A stretch of DNA of 64,000 nt from Chitinophaga ginsengisegetis (GTDB lineage: Bacteria > Bacteroidota > Bacteroidia > Chitinophagales > Chitinophagaceae). Positions 42,305-50,896 of this stretch are shown one piece after another. Under the pieces are notes generated by a model. That model made no database searches, was not told the origin of the DNA, and was given only the letters and a program-made list of their open reading frames with translations. A program made the position numbers and the translations under genes. Each line of letters starts with the position of its first letter. The stretch's first letter is position 1. The DNA is taken from assembly GCF_900168065.1 (NCBI RefSeq), contig NZ_FUZZ01000004.1, positions 186,001 through 250,000 of the forward strand, given 5' to 3'.

Positions 42305-44911
42305 ATGCTGTTGTTGCTGTTCCCGTTTCAATTCCTGCAGGCACAGCACAACGGAAAGGATATTCTCCATCAAAGCTATACCCCTGCTTCCCGGCAGGGG
42401 ACTATTTTATTTTATATACAGGATCTCCAGAAAGTAACCGGTATCAACGTTTCCTATAGCTCCAGCTTTTTACACCTCAATAAAAAAGTGCAGCTCAGCG
42501 GAACAGAACATACCACCGGCGACGTACTGAATGCCATCCTCCAGGGTACCGGCATCCAGGCGGCTGCTCTGAACGGGAAAATATTCCTGCTCCGCGAAAC
42601 TTCCCAGGTACAATACTATACCATCAGCGGATTTGTAAAAGAAGTAAACAGCAATGAACTGATCATTGGCGCGTCCGTATATGACCCCGTTACCCGGAAA
42701 GGAACCGAAACCAATGCCTATGGCTTTTACAGCCTGCAGGTACCGGATACCTGCCTGGGCGTGGTGTTTTCACATATCGGCTACAAACCCGTGTTCCAGC
42801 ACCTTCCGCCACCGGACGACGGGCAGATGGACATACACATGGAAGCCCGCAGCATGCTGCAAACGGTGGTGGTAAACGGCGAAAAGGAAACCGTTAATTC
42901 ACAGCCCGGGTACATTAACATGCCCGTTGGATATGTATCCAATTTCCCGGCGCTGATGGGGGAAAAAGATGTACTGAAATCATTACAGCTGTATCCCGGT
43001 ACCGGCAGCTCCCTGGAAAGCAGCAGCAACCTGCTGGTAAGAGGTGGCGGCGCGGACCAGAATCTGTATCTCCTGGATGGCGTTCCCCTTTATCATACCG
43101 GCCACCTGTTCGGGCTTTTCTCCATCTTTAACGGAGACGCTGTGAAAGATGTGTCGCTTTATAAAGATGCCTTCCCGGCCCGCTATGGCGGCCGCCTTTC
43201 TTCAGTAGTGGATATCCGTACAAAAGACGGGAATATGAAAGAATGGCATGGCAGCGCGAGCCTGAGCCCCGTTTCCGGCAGCGTCCTGCTGGAAGGCCCC
43301 ATCGTAAAGGACCGCAGCTCCGTTTCTTTGTCTGTAAGACGATCATTGGTAGATGCCCTCTATGGGAGAGCTTATCTGAAAGACTATGGCAAGTATTATC
43401 TCTACGATGTAAACTTCAAACTCAACCAGGTTATCGACAACAAAAACAGGATCTATGCGAGCTTCTATAAAGGACAGGATAAGATGTTTATCAGGAGCGA
43501 GAACCCCGTTATACAGCTGTTTGATGATTACAATTTTGACTGGAGCAACATTACCGCTGCTGTTAAATGGACCCGTGTGGTGAATCCAAAAATATTTTCC
43601 AGCACCACTGCTACTTACAGCCGTTTTTATAACCTCTTTACGCAAAATTCCATCATCCCCCTCTCCTTTTACGACTCGCTGTTTGTAAGAGGAAAAGGTG
43701 TTTCCCGGGTCAGGGACGTAGCCATCAGGAATGAAACGGAATATGCGGTGAGCAACAGTCACCATATTTCCTTCGGCGGCGGATACACCTATCACAACTT
43801 TGCGCCCACAGCCTATCATAACAACATCTCGGCGGGAGAAGCAACACAGCGGAAAGCGCCCATTTATTATATGTCGGAGTTTTCCGCCTACGCGGAAGAT
43901 GAACTCAGCTTGCTGAACGACCGGCTGATTGTGCGGCCCGGACTGCATTTCGGGGCACTGGCGCAGCGTTCCTCCTTTTATGCCAGCTTGCAGCCCCGCC
44001 TCATGCTGCGGTGGAAGCTGCCCCATTCACAATATGTACAGGCGTCGTTTGCTGAAATGACACAGTTTGTGCACCAGCTCACCACCCCGGTACTCAACCT
44101 CCCTACTGACCTGTGGGTGCCCAGCACTGAAAATATTAAACCGGAGCATGCCTATTCCTACAGCGTTGCTTATCAGCGGCAATGGAGCAACCAGTGGCGC
44201 TTTAACGTGAACCTCTATTATAAACAACTGAAAAATATTGTTACCACCAACACGGTGCTGAATATCTTTGATAACTCTGATCTCTGGGAGAAAAAAGTGA
44301 TCGCCGGCAACGGCTATAACTACGGCAGCGAATTGCTGCTGGAGAAAACACAGGGCAAGCTGACCGGGATCTTCTCCTATACCCTGTCGTGGGCCTGGCG
44401 ACAGTTCGACCGGCTGAATGCCGGAAAGATGTTCCCTTATAAGGAAGACCGCCGCCATAATATTTCCCTGGCGCTCAAGTACCGGTTTAATCCGAAATGG
44501 AGTTTATCTGCTTCCTGGAAGTTCGCCTCCGGCGCGCCTTTCACTCTGCCGGTGCAAATATTCCCGGACTTCGATTGGGGCCGTAATATCAAAGGATACC
44601 TGGATGAACGCTATTCGCCGTTCTCCACCTACCAGCTAAATTATTTGCCCTACATTTCCCGGTTAAATAATTACCGCCTGCACCCGGTGCATCACCTGGA
44701 TCTCGGCGCTACCTTAAACCTGGGCAATGAAAAACGCTTTCATCATGTGATCACGGCGGGTGTATATAATATCTATAACCGCACGAATCCTTTTATCGTG
44801 AGCTTTGACCAGTTCTCTTATTTTGACTACAGTGACGTATACCCGTTACAGTTATATCAATATAGTTTATTCAGAACATTGCCGTATCTGACTTATACGT
44901 TCAAATTTTAA
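42305..44911 (+). CDS. TonB-dependent receptor with STN and regulatory-like domains
   Basis: An 868-aa outer-membrane receptor. I choose the ATG at 42305, which starts a hydrophobic signal (MLLLLFPFQFLQAQ). A frame open back to 42125 would overlap fecR by 149 bp and gives no better signal. Domains: STN (about 25-95, ILFYIQDLQKVTGINVSYSS), carboxypeptidase-D-regulatory-like (about 105-190), plug (SNLLVRGGGADQNLYLLDGV, about 240) and barrel ending LFRTLPYLTYTFKF. With a DUF4249 lipoprotein downstream, this matches a recurring TonB receptor/DUF4249 pair. The ligand is unknown. Confidence 0.9.
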   Translation: MLLLLFPFQFLQAQHNGKDILHQSYTPASRQGTILFYIQDLQKVTGINVSYSSSFLHLNKKVQLSGTEHTTGDVLNAILQGTGIQAAALNGKIFLLRETSQVQYYTISGFVKEVNSNELIIGASVYDPVTRKGTETNAYGFYSLQVPDTCLGVVFSHIGYKPVFQHLPPPDDGQMDIHMEARSMLQTVVVNGEKETVNSQPGYINMPVGYVSNFPALMGEKDVLKSLQLYPGTGSSLESSSNLLVRGGGADQNLYLLDGVPLYHTGHLFGLFSIFNGDAVKDVSLYKDAFPARYGGRLSSVVDIRTKDGNMKEWHGSASLSPVSGSVLLEGPIVKDRSSVSLSVRRSLVDALYGRAYLKDYGKYYLYDVNFKLNQVIDNKNRIYASFYKGQDKMFIRSENPVIQLFDDYNFDWSNITAAVKWTRVVNPKIFSSTTATYSRFYNLFTQNSIIPLSFYDSLFVRGKGVSRVRDVAIRNETEYAVSNSHHISFGGGYTYHNFAPTAYHNNISAGEATQRKAPIYYMSEFSAYAEDELSLLNDRLIVRPGLHFGALAQRSSFYASLQPRLMLRWKLPHSQYVQASFAEMTQFVHQLTTPVLNLPTDLWVPSTENIKPEHAYSYSVAYQRQWSNQWRFNVNLYYKQLKNIVTTNTVLNIFDNSDLWEKKVIAGNGYNYGSELLLEKTQGKLTGIFSYTLSWAWRQFDRLNAGKMFPYKEDRRHNISLALKYRFNPKWSLSASWKFASGAPFTLPVQIFPDFDWGRNIKGYLDERYSPFSTYQLNYLPYISRLNNYRLHPVHHLDLGATLNLGNEKRFHHVITAGVYNIYNRTNPFIVSFDQFSYFDYSDVYPLQLYQYSLFRTLPYLTYTFKF

Positions 44912-44913
44912 TC

Positions 44914-45939
44914 ATGAAGTACCTGTTTATATTATTCCCGGTTTTGATGGTGCTGCTGCTAACGGCCTGTGAGCAGGAATTACCGCTTCCCCCCAACAAT
45001 GCCGTTCCCAGGGAAGTGGTGTACAGTGAGCTGGTGGCTAACAGCACACCGGAAGTGCGGGTAGGTAAAAGCAAGCCGGTGGGGCCTGGTATCAACACCG
45101 GTTTCGACCTGGTGGAAAATGCAGATGTACAGCTGCTGGATAAAAACGGGCAACAGCTGGAAACACTTACGTACATGAAGGATTCCAGCAATGCCATGAG
45201 TGTATACCGCGGTAAAACCATGCTGGATGCAGGTAAAAATTATAAAATACAGGTAATGGTGCCCGGTCTGAAAACCGTTACCGCCATGGCTTCTATCCCT
45301 CCTCCTTTTAAAGTGGAACTACAGGATACCCTTCGTACATTGCTTAACGGACGGCCCGTGTTACGCTTTCATTTTACCGTGAATCCTATTCCCGGTGTGA
45401 AACAATACCTGGTAATGGAAGCAGTAAAGCAAAGCGTTACCACGGATACTACTTTTTCGTATAGGGGTCGCCGGTATAAGAAGAGCGAAAACGATTCCCT
45501 CTACCAGAAAGTAAAAAACCTGCCTGGCTGCAATCCTAAAAAAGACAGCAGCTTCCTCAATGATTATCTCCGGATTCCCTGTTATACACAGGATGAGAAT
45601 GCCGACAACAACCAGATTGGTGGTTTGAATGAAAACTATAACAGCATCCTGTTTACACAATCGGGTAAGCCGCTTACCACTTATTTTTATATCAATGCCA
45701 CCGCCCTCAGCTCCAATCCTGCTGAAGCCATTGCGCCGGTAGGAAGGGTGCTGGTATATGTAAAATCTGTCTCAAAAGAATATTATGATTTCCTGCTCAC
45801 CTATGAAAAGGTAAAGCGGAATCCGGGGCTGAACAGCCTTATACAGGCCATTCAGCTCAGGAGCAATACGCAGGGCGGACTTGGTATTGTGGGAGGTAGT
45901 TACCAGAAATTGTATTATCTCTATTACGATAAACTATAA
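44914..45939 (+). CDS. DUF4249 lipoprotein, partner of the TonB receptor
   Basis: A 341-aa lipoprotein (MKYLFILFPVLMVLLLTAC, lipobox Cys19) of the DUF4249 family. It shows the typical opening EQELPLPPNNAVPREVVYSE, an Ig-like N-terminal half (VENADVQLLDKNGQQLETLT; AGKNYKIQVMVPGLKTVTAM) and a mixed C-terminal half. It starts 2 bp after the receptor stop, so the two are coupled. DUF4249 proteins are thought to be the surface partner of STN-type receptors, as SusD is for SusC; this is inferred from context. Confidence 0.88.
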   Translation: MKYLFILFPVLMVLLLTACEQELPLPPNNAVPREVVYSELVANSTPEVRVGKSKPVGPGINTGFDLVENADVQLLDKNGQQLETLTYMKDSSNAMSVYRGKTMLDAGKNYKIQVMVPGLKTVTAMASIPPPFKVELQDTLRTLLNGRPVLRFHFTVNPIPGVKQYLVMEAVKQSVTTDTTFSYRGRRYKKSENDSLYQKVKNLPGCNPKKDSSFLNDYLRIPCYTQDENADNNQIGGLNENYNSILFTQSGKPLTTYFYINATALSSNPAEAIAPVGRVLVYVKSVSKEYYDFLLTYEKVKRNPGLNSLIQAIQLRSNTQGGLGIVGGSYQKLYYLYYDKL

Positions 45940-45943
45940 GCGG

Positions 45944-47803
45944 CTATTTTACTTCGTAGGTGTTATCCCGTTGGTTGATGTCTGCTGCCCAGGTGCTTCC
46001 CAACGTTACTTTTTTTATTTTTTTGGGAGATGAAAACAGGAGTGAAATTGTTTTGTTGCCCTTCTCCCATACCGTGATACTCCGGTGTAATTTCGCGGTG
46101 CTGTTGTCATCAAAGTAGATGGTTACATCTACCGGAACAGGTTTATTTCCGGTGGAAGTGATCTCGATGGTTCCTTGCTTTCCTTTTTGTGTTACCCGTG
46201 TGATGCCGAGGTCGGGAAAGCCGTTGTCGAAGAACCAGCTTTTCCAGAACCAGTCCATGTTCCTGCCGGCGCCGGTGTTCATACAGTAGAAGAAGTCGTA
46301 CGGCTGCGGGTGTTTACCGTTCCATTGCGACATATAGTAATGCAGCGCTTTCAGGAAAAGGGTATCGCCCAGCATATCTTTTACGTAGAGGTATCCCAGG
46401 GCTGGCTTGGGATAGGAATTGGTTACATAGGCATCCGTGGTTTGGTTGGAGGGCGTCATAATGGGCAGGTCCGCCTGTTTGCCTGCGATGTAGTTGTAAG
46501 GCAACATGCCATAATCATCCACGATGGAGCTATCGATCAGCGGTGAAATGATCCATTCGCCGATAGTAGCCCATCCTTCATCCATCCAGGCGTATTGCGT
46601 TTCATTGGTGCCCATGTAAAAGGGAAAGAGTGTATGAAAAATTTCGTGGTCGGTTAGCTCGATGGTTTGGGCTTTATCGGCCAGCGGGTTATCGTTTACC
46701 ATCATCGGGTATTCCATCTGGTCCAGTCCGTCGAATACCGTTTCATGCGAATACGGGAACGGCCATTTAGGAAAGTGGTGGCTCATCTTATCTACGGTGG
46801 CACGGGCGTAATGTACTACATCAAAGAAATCGGCATGTGCGGGGTTAAAGGCTACATCCACGCGGGTGCGCCTTTTGGTGGCGGCATCTACTTCTACGCT
46901 GGTGGCGTTCCAGCAGTAGTGGTTGCTGATGGCAAATGCAAAGTCGGTGACGTTGGCCGCCTCATACTGCCAGGTATTGGCGCCACGCCGGCGGGTGATG
47001 TTGCCTTCCCGCATATCGGTGCTATCTATCACCGCGATGATATCGTTGCTCTTTTCTGCGGCAGCAATGCGTTGCACATATTTATCGTTGTATACGGCGG
47101 CGGTATTTTTCAGATCGCCGGTAGCCCATACCTGGTAGTTGCCGGGCACTGTGATGGCTACACGAAAATCGCTGAAGTCGTTGTAAAACTCCTGCGTACC
47201 CATGTAAGGGATCTGGTCCCATCCGTTGATATCGTCGTATACCGCAATGCGTGGAAAGAAGTAGGCGATGAAATAAGCGCCGGAGTCCACTACGCCGGTT
47301 CTGATGTGCGTGTTTTCGTTCAGGGTGTAGGAAAAGTCGAGGTTAAACTGTACCGACTGCCCCGGGTAAAGATCAGGGATGGATACCGGCATATTGGTGC
47401 CGCGGATGGTAACCGGCAATGGTTTGGCTTCGCCGTTTACCTTCATGTTCTTTATAACTACGCCATTGGTAAGGTCTTCCGGGGAAACCGCCATATTTCT
47501 CACGGCTCCTTTCTGGAAGAGGTTGGGAAACAGTTTAAAGTTAACGGCTCTTAATGTATCGGGGCTGTTGTTGGTATAGCCGATCTGCTCCGAGCCGGAT
47601 ACCTCGTTTGTTGCCGGGTTGAAGGCCACTTTAATATCGTATCCTGCTTTGTTCTGCCAGTACCTGGCGCCCGGGGCGCCGCTGTAGCTGCGGGTTTGAT
47701 TGTTGTATGCCTTTTTGATGGTCAGCGGCATATACAAAGGGGCTTGGGCGGTAGCCTGCTGAAACGCTGCCAGCAGCAACCATAAAATGCAATATTTCCT
47801 CAT
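45944..47803 (-). CDS. Secreted M1-family zinc aminopeptidase
   Basis: A 619-aa exported peptidase; the ATG at 47803 gives the signal MRKYCILWLLLAAFQQATAQ. The zinc site is HEIFH (about residue 391) followed by 18 residues and Glu in MDEGWATIGE, the M1 spacing. The exopeptidase motif GxMEN is replaced by DQMEYPMMVND upstream of HEIFH. The C-terminal part has a beta-sandwich (GTIEITSTGNKPVPVDVTIY). It likely degrades peptides in the periplasm or outside. It converges with the DUF4249 gene, 4 bp apart. Confidence 0.9.
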   Translation of the reverse strand: MRKYCILWLLLAAFQQATAQAPLYMPLTIKKAYNNQTRSYSGAPGARYWQNKAGYDIKVAFNPATNEVSGSEQIGYTNNSPDTLRAVNFKLFPNLFQKGAVRNMAVSPEDLTNGVVIKNMKVNGEAKPLPVTIRGTNMPVSIPDLYPGQSVQFNLDFSYTLNENTHIRTGVVDSGAYFIAYFFPRIAVYDDINGWDQIPYMGTQEFYNDFSDFRVAITVPGNYQVWATGDLKNTAAVYNDKYVQRIAAAEKSNDIIAVIDSTDMREGNITRRRGANTWQYEAANVTDFAFAISNHYCWNATSVEVDAATKRRTRVDVAFNPAHADFFDVVHYARATVDKMSHHFPKWPFPYSHETVFDGLDQMEYPMMVNDNPLADKAQTIELTDHEIFHTLFPFYMGTNETQYAWMDEGWATIGEWIISPLIDSSIVDDYGMLPYNYIAGKQADLPIMTPSNQTTDAYVTNSYPKPALGYLYVKDMLGDTLFLKALHYYMSQWNGKHPQPYDFFYCMNTGAGRNMDWFWKSWFFDNGFPDLGITRVTQKGKQGTIEITSTGNKPVPVDVTIYFDDNSTAKLHRSITVWEKGNKTISLLFSSPKKIKKVTLGSTWAADINQRDNTYEVK

Positions 47804-47871
47804 AAAGCTATATAAAAGCGGTGGCATCAAAAGTAGGGAATTACCCGGAAATGGCGTGGCAGAAGGAAATG

Positions 47872-48234
47872 CTATGGGATATGGGTGGTATCCACCGGCG
47901 CTTTAACAGAATCTGTCGGGATACGCAAACTATCTGATGGGTTAGTATGCAAACTGTCGGTGGCTGAATTCGTACTGTCTTTCCCGTTGGCTCCTTTCCC
48001 GGGCAACGGAATAGTGGGCGCCGTATTGCGGCGTTTGGGGGAGTAAGCGCTTACAGACCCCTGCTTCTGCATATCATTCATTGTTTTTTTATCAAAGAGA
48101 TATTTAGGGTGTTTCTCCGGCCGGAGTCCCCGTTCAAACTGGGCCTCCGCTCCCACTGCGGGCGCCTGGTACACCTTCCGGGAGGAATGACAGGCCCATA
48201 AACAAATACCGGCAGCCAATACGAGGTACTTCAT
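47872..48234 (-). CDS. Small Ser/Thr/Pro-rich lipoprotein
   Basis: No family recognised. The ATG at 48234 gives MKYLVLAAGICLWACHSSRK, a lipobox with Cys15; the frame stays open upstream but without a good signal. The 120-aa product is mostly low complexity, with TMNDMQKQGSVSAYSPKRRN, then a tail of Asp-Ser and Pro repeats (DSLHTNPSDSLRIPTDSVKA). It is presumably an envelope protein of unknown role. Confidence 0.65.
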   Translation of the reverse strand: MKYLVLAAGICLWACHSSRKVYQAPAVGAEAQFERGLRPEKHPKYLFDKKTMNDMQKQGSVSAYSPKRRNTAPTIPLPGKGANGKDSTNSATDSLHTNPSDSLRIPTDSVKAPVDTTHIP

Positions 48235-48424
48235 ACAAATGAAAATAAGAATGAATACAGGCAGAGGGGGGACATCTTTTAAAACGGTAAAGCCGGGGTG
48301 TTTATTATCAGCAGGGAACGCTATGTGCTGCATTTACCGGTGATGATACATTTTGAAATGTAACATCGCTGTATTAAATTTAGCATAAATTCACTGGTTG
48401 TCATCCCCTTATTCTAATATTTTA

Positions 48425-48432
48425 TATCTTTA
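48425..48432 (+). promoter_or_regulatory. Putative -7 promoter box for the actin-like/bactofilin operon
   Basis: TATCTTTA, the same octamer seen before the HTH, sigma and small genes at 1.3-2.4 kb. It lies 76 bp upstream of the ATG at 48509. GTTG at 48397-48400 is a possible -33 element, though the spacing of 24 bp is long. Confidence 0.35.
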
Positions 48433-48508
48433 ACCGCTATTTCAATCCCGATGAAAACCCTCCCTCAACGGAGAGTCACGGCTACATTCGTTATTATAAC
48501 AAAGCACT

Positions 48509-49579
48509 ATGAAAGTATCAACAACCAGCTTCCCAAGCGTTTTTGAAACCGCATTCGGAAACACAGAAAATTCAAGTAAGGATCTTCTCAACGGACTAAA
48601 AATTAAAAAGGATGAAGCCTGGTACCTGGTAGGCAACCTGGCCAAAAGAGGTGGGATCAATCCCGGCAGAGTTACCAATGCGTCGCCCACAGAAGAGGAT
48701 TATGAAATACTGTTTAAAGCTGCTTTGCTGAACACCATTGATAAAGTACAACAACCCATTGCCCTTACCGTTGGGTTCCCCTTCTCTACTTACAATATTT
48801 ACAAAAACGCTGCAGAGCAGTTTTTGAGTAAACGTCATTTCCTGATTGATTACGATACGCAGACTTACAATACCAAAGGTTCTTTCAAGAAAGCGATGTT
48901 TGATATTGAGAAGTATGAAGTGATCCCTGAAATCGTAGGTGGTATCATCGGGTTAAAGAAAAGTATCAATGAACCGCAGCTGGACAACTTCATTGCCATC
49001 AGTTTTGGGTTTGGTACCATTGAAGGCGGCATGGCCACCGGCGATGGGTTGGTTCACCGTACCTGCTTCAGTTCCCACGGTATCCGTTATGCCATTAACA
49101 ATCTTACCCGTGAGCTGAACCAGAAACACTACCTGGAAATGAAGAACGAACACCAGGTGGATGATGCTTTCATGAAAGGTTCTATTTTCACCAACCGCAA
49201 ACGGATCGATCTGCGCGACATGCGTAAAGGTGTGCTTACGCAGTATTACCGCGAAGTGGTTTCTCCCCTGATGCGCAGTTATTTTACGGACCTGGATTTT
49301 GAAACCTGTGAAAAGATTTACCTGATGGGCGGTGGCGCTCACTATCGTGAACTGACAGATGCTTTTGTAGAAGAGTTCCGTGATTTTATCCCGGTAGAAG
49401 TTGCTCCTGAACCAGAAAAGCTCATGAGTATCGGTTATCTTTATAATTCATTGAGAATATCAGATAATAAACCTCAAAGAAGCGTGGGGCTTGACCTGGG
49501 TAATTCCAGTTCTATTGTGTCTACTTTTGAAGATGTAGCACAGCATTCTCCCGCTACACCTAATCCCATCACCCTCTAA
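48509..49579 (+). CDS. Actin-like (ParM/MreB-superfamily) ATPase, apparently circularly permuted
   Basis: A 356-aa actin-fold protein. ParM-like features are SFPSVFETAFG and DEAWYLVGNLAKRGG near the N-terminus, a phosphate-2-like strand-turn ISFGFGTIEGG (164-174) followed by DGLVHRTCFSSHGIRYAINN, and an adenosine motif YLMGGGAHYRELTDAF (271-286), then KLMSIGYLYNSL. The phosphate-1-like motif VGLDLGNSSSIVST (326-339), normally at the extreme N-terminus of this superfamily, is at the C-terminus, and nothing like it precedes residue 1 (TAA in frame at 48497). I infer a circular permutation. A bactofilin gene follows 9 bp later. The Asp normally in phosphate-2 is Ser here. Confidence 0.88.
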   Translation: MKVSTTSFPSVFETAFGNTENSSKDLLNGLKIKKDEAWYLVGNLAKRGGINPGRVTNASPTEEDYEILFKAALLNTIDKVQQPIALTVGFPFSTYNIYKNAAEQFLSKRHFLIDYDTQTYNTKGSFKKAMFDIEKYEVIPEIVGGIIGLKKSINEPQLDNFIAISFGFGTIEGGMATGDGLVHRTCFSSHGIRYAINNLTRELNQKHYLEMKNEHQVDDAFMKGSIFTNRKRIDLRDMRKGVLTQYYREVVSPLMRSYFTDLDFETCEKIYLMGGGAHYRELTDAFVEEFRDFIPVEVAPEPEKLMSIGYLYNSLRISDNKPQRSVGLDLGNSSSIVSTFEDVAQHSPATPNPITL

Positions 49580-49588
49580 TTTATCCTT

Positions 49589-50062
49589 GTGATCAATGTC
49601 AGACATATTTTCCGAAATATAATTGTTCCCGGAGCCTTTCGTATCCCAAAAACAGTCTCCGTGAACGGTAGTATAGATGCTTCTGTTTCCGGTCGTATTG
49701 ACGGGAACGTAAGAGGCGATGTAAAAACCAGCGGCAAGCTGGTGGTTAGTGAAACAGCGAGCATCCGTGGCCATATATATGCTGCCGACCTGGTGGTACA
49801 CGGGAAAGTGTATGGCGATGTGTACATTACCAACAAGGCCCATATCAGCAATAAAGCGCTGGTAAAAGGCGATGTAAACGCGATGGTGCTGGAAATAGAA
49901 GAAGGCGCTGTGGTGGAAGGCGCTATCCGTAAAAACGTGCAGCCTGTTCTGAAAGCCGATCTTAGTCATACCCCGGTTGCGGAGGAAATCAAGGTGTCTG
50001 CCGCGGTAGATGCTGAAACCGGCGGTCATGAAGAAGAAGAAAAGAACACCAGCTGGTTCTGA
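49589..50062 (+). CDS. Bactofilin (polymer-forming cytoskeletal protein)
   Basis: A 157-aa bactofilin: the right-handed beta-helix domain covers about 25-120 (VNGSIDASVSGRIDGNVRGD; LVVSETASIRGHIYAADLVV; HGKVYGDVYITNKAHISNKA), with the regular hydrophobic periodicity of about 16-18 residues. The N-terminal tail is hydrophobic and may bind the membrane (HIFRNIIVPGAFRI). The C-terminal tail is acidic and ends in NTSWF. The start appears to be a GTG at 49589. Bactofilins assemble into filaments without nucleotide. Together with the actin-like gene 9 bp upstream, this suggests a two-component cytoskeletal structure. A good terminator follows. Confidence 0.92.
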   Translation: MINVRHIFRNIIVPGAFRIPKTVSVNGSIDASVSGRIDGNVRGDVKTSGKLVVSETASIRGHIYAADLVVHGKVYGDVYITNKAHISNKALVKGDVNAMVLEIEEGAVVEGAIRKNVQPVLKADLSHTPVAEEIKVSAAVDAETGGHEEEEKNTSWF

Positions 50063-50095
50063 CAAATACTACTGCCAGTTTTATACCTCGTTCGG

Positions 50096-50130
50096 GCGGT
50101 TGTTTCCTTTGATGGCAACAACCGCTTTTT
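50096..50130 (+). terminator. Terminator of the actin-like/bactofilin operon
   Basis: GCGGTTGTT (50096-50104) and AACAACCGC (50117-50125) are perfect 9-bp arms with a 12-base loop, followed by TTTTTATT. It lies 33 bp past the bactofilin stop. Confidence 0.85.
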
Positions 50131-50134
50131 ATTG

Positions 50135-50362
50135 CTACTTCTTTTTCAGAGGAGTAAGTAACTGGGTAAGACCGTTCATTTTTATCACCAGCATGGTTTC
50201 GAGGAGCATCCCCAGTTTGCCTTTCGGGAAGCCTTTCCGCTGGAACCACTCCAGGTAACTTACCGGCAGGTCGCAGAGCACCACATCTTTATACTTTCCA
50301 AACGGCATTTTCATCACTACCAGTTGCTGCAACATTTCCGGATCGGGCTGTGACATCTCCAT
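50135..50362 (-). CDS. DUF3820-family small protein
   Basis: A 75-aa protein that matches DUF3820 (also labelled putative quorum-sensing-regulated virulence factor). Hallmarks are MPFGKYKDVVLCDLPVSYLEWF (about 19-40, quoted across a conserved GKYKG-like motif) and GFPKGKLGMLLETMLVIKMNG. The function is not established. It is a single gene on the opposite strand to the bactofilin operon. Confidence 0.88.
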   Translation of the reverse strand: MEMSQPDPEMLQQLVVMKMPFGKYKDVVLCDLPVSYLEWFQRKGFPKGKLGMLLETMLVIKMNGLTQLLTPLKKK

Positions 50363-50458
50363 AAAAAACTGATTTATAATTAAGCCGGCAAATTAAAATT
50401 ATAAATCCATTTTCCCACGCTTCTTCGTAATTTGTAATAGTCTCAAACATAATCATGC

Positions 50459-50896
50459 ATGAAAATTTCCCTGATACTGTTACTGGCGCTTTCTTTTGCA
50501 GGATGTGTACAGCCCGGGGCTAAAATCAGCCTGGCTAATTCCAACACCCTGGTAGTAAAGGATCTCTTTGAGGCTTTCAATGCACACGACTGGCAAAAGC
50601 TGGCGGCCTGTTACAAGGATACCGCTACTTTCCTGGACCCTTCCTTTGGCCCGGAACCTGTACTACGTACCCGGGAACAAACCGCTCAAAAATACAGGGA
50701 GCTGCAACAGCTATTCCCCGACATTCATGATGAAGTGGTGAATGTATATGCCGATAAAAACCACATTACTGTAGAATTTATTTCCTCCGCCACCGGCCCT
50801 GATGGCAAAAAGTGGCGCCTGCCCATCTGTACGGTGTTCACCATAGATGATGGAAAAATAGAGAAAGACAACACCTATTACGATAACCGTCACTGA
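50459..50896 (+). CDS. SnoaL/NTF2-like lipoprotein
   Basis: A 145-aa lipoprotein (MKISLILLLALSFAGC, lipobox Cys16) carrying a SnoaL-like NTF2-fold domain: VVKDLFEAFNAHDWQKLAAC, FLDPSFGPEPVLRTREQTAQ, and IEKDNTYYDN near the end. Such domains bind small hydrophobic molecules or act as isomerases; no substrate is suggested here. The stop abuts the stop of the convergent lipoprotein gene with no gap. Confidence 0.85.
   Translation: MKISLILLLALSFAGCVQPGAKISLANSNTLVVKDLFEAFNAHDWQKLAACYKDTATFLDPSFGPEPVLRTREQTAQKYRELQQLFPDIHDEVVNVYADKNHITVEFISSATGPDGKKWRLPICTVFTIDDGKIEKDNTYYDNRH

Noticed and set aside
46667-47554. Plus-strand frame of 295 codons inside the M1 peptidase gene
   Set aside because: Antisense shadow of a clear peptidase with an intact zinc site; composition is Gly/Val/His-rich as expected of such shadows.
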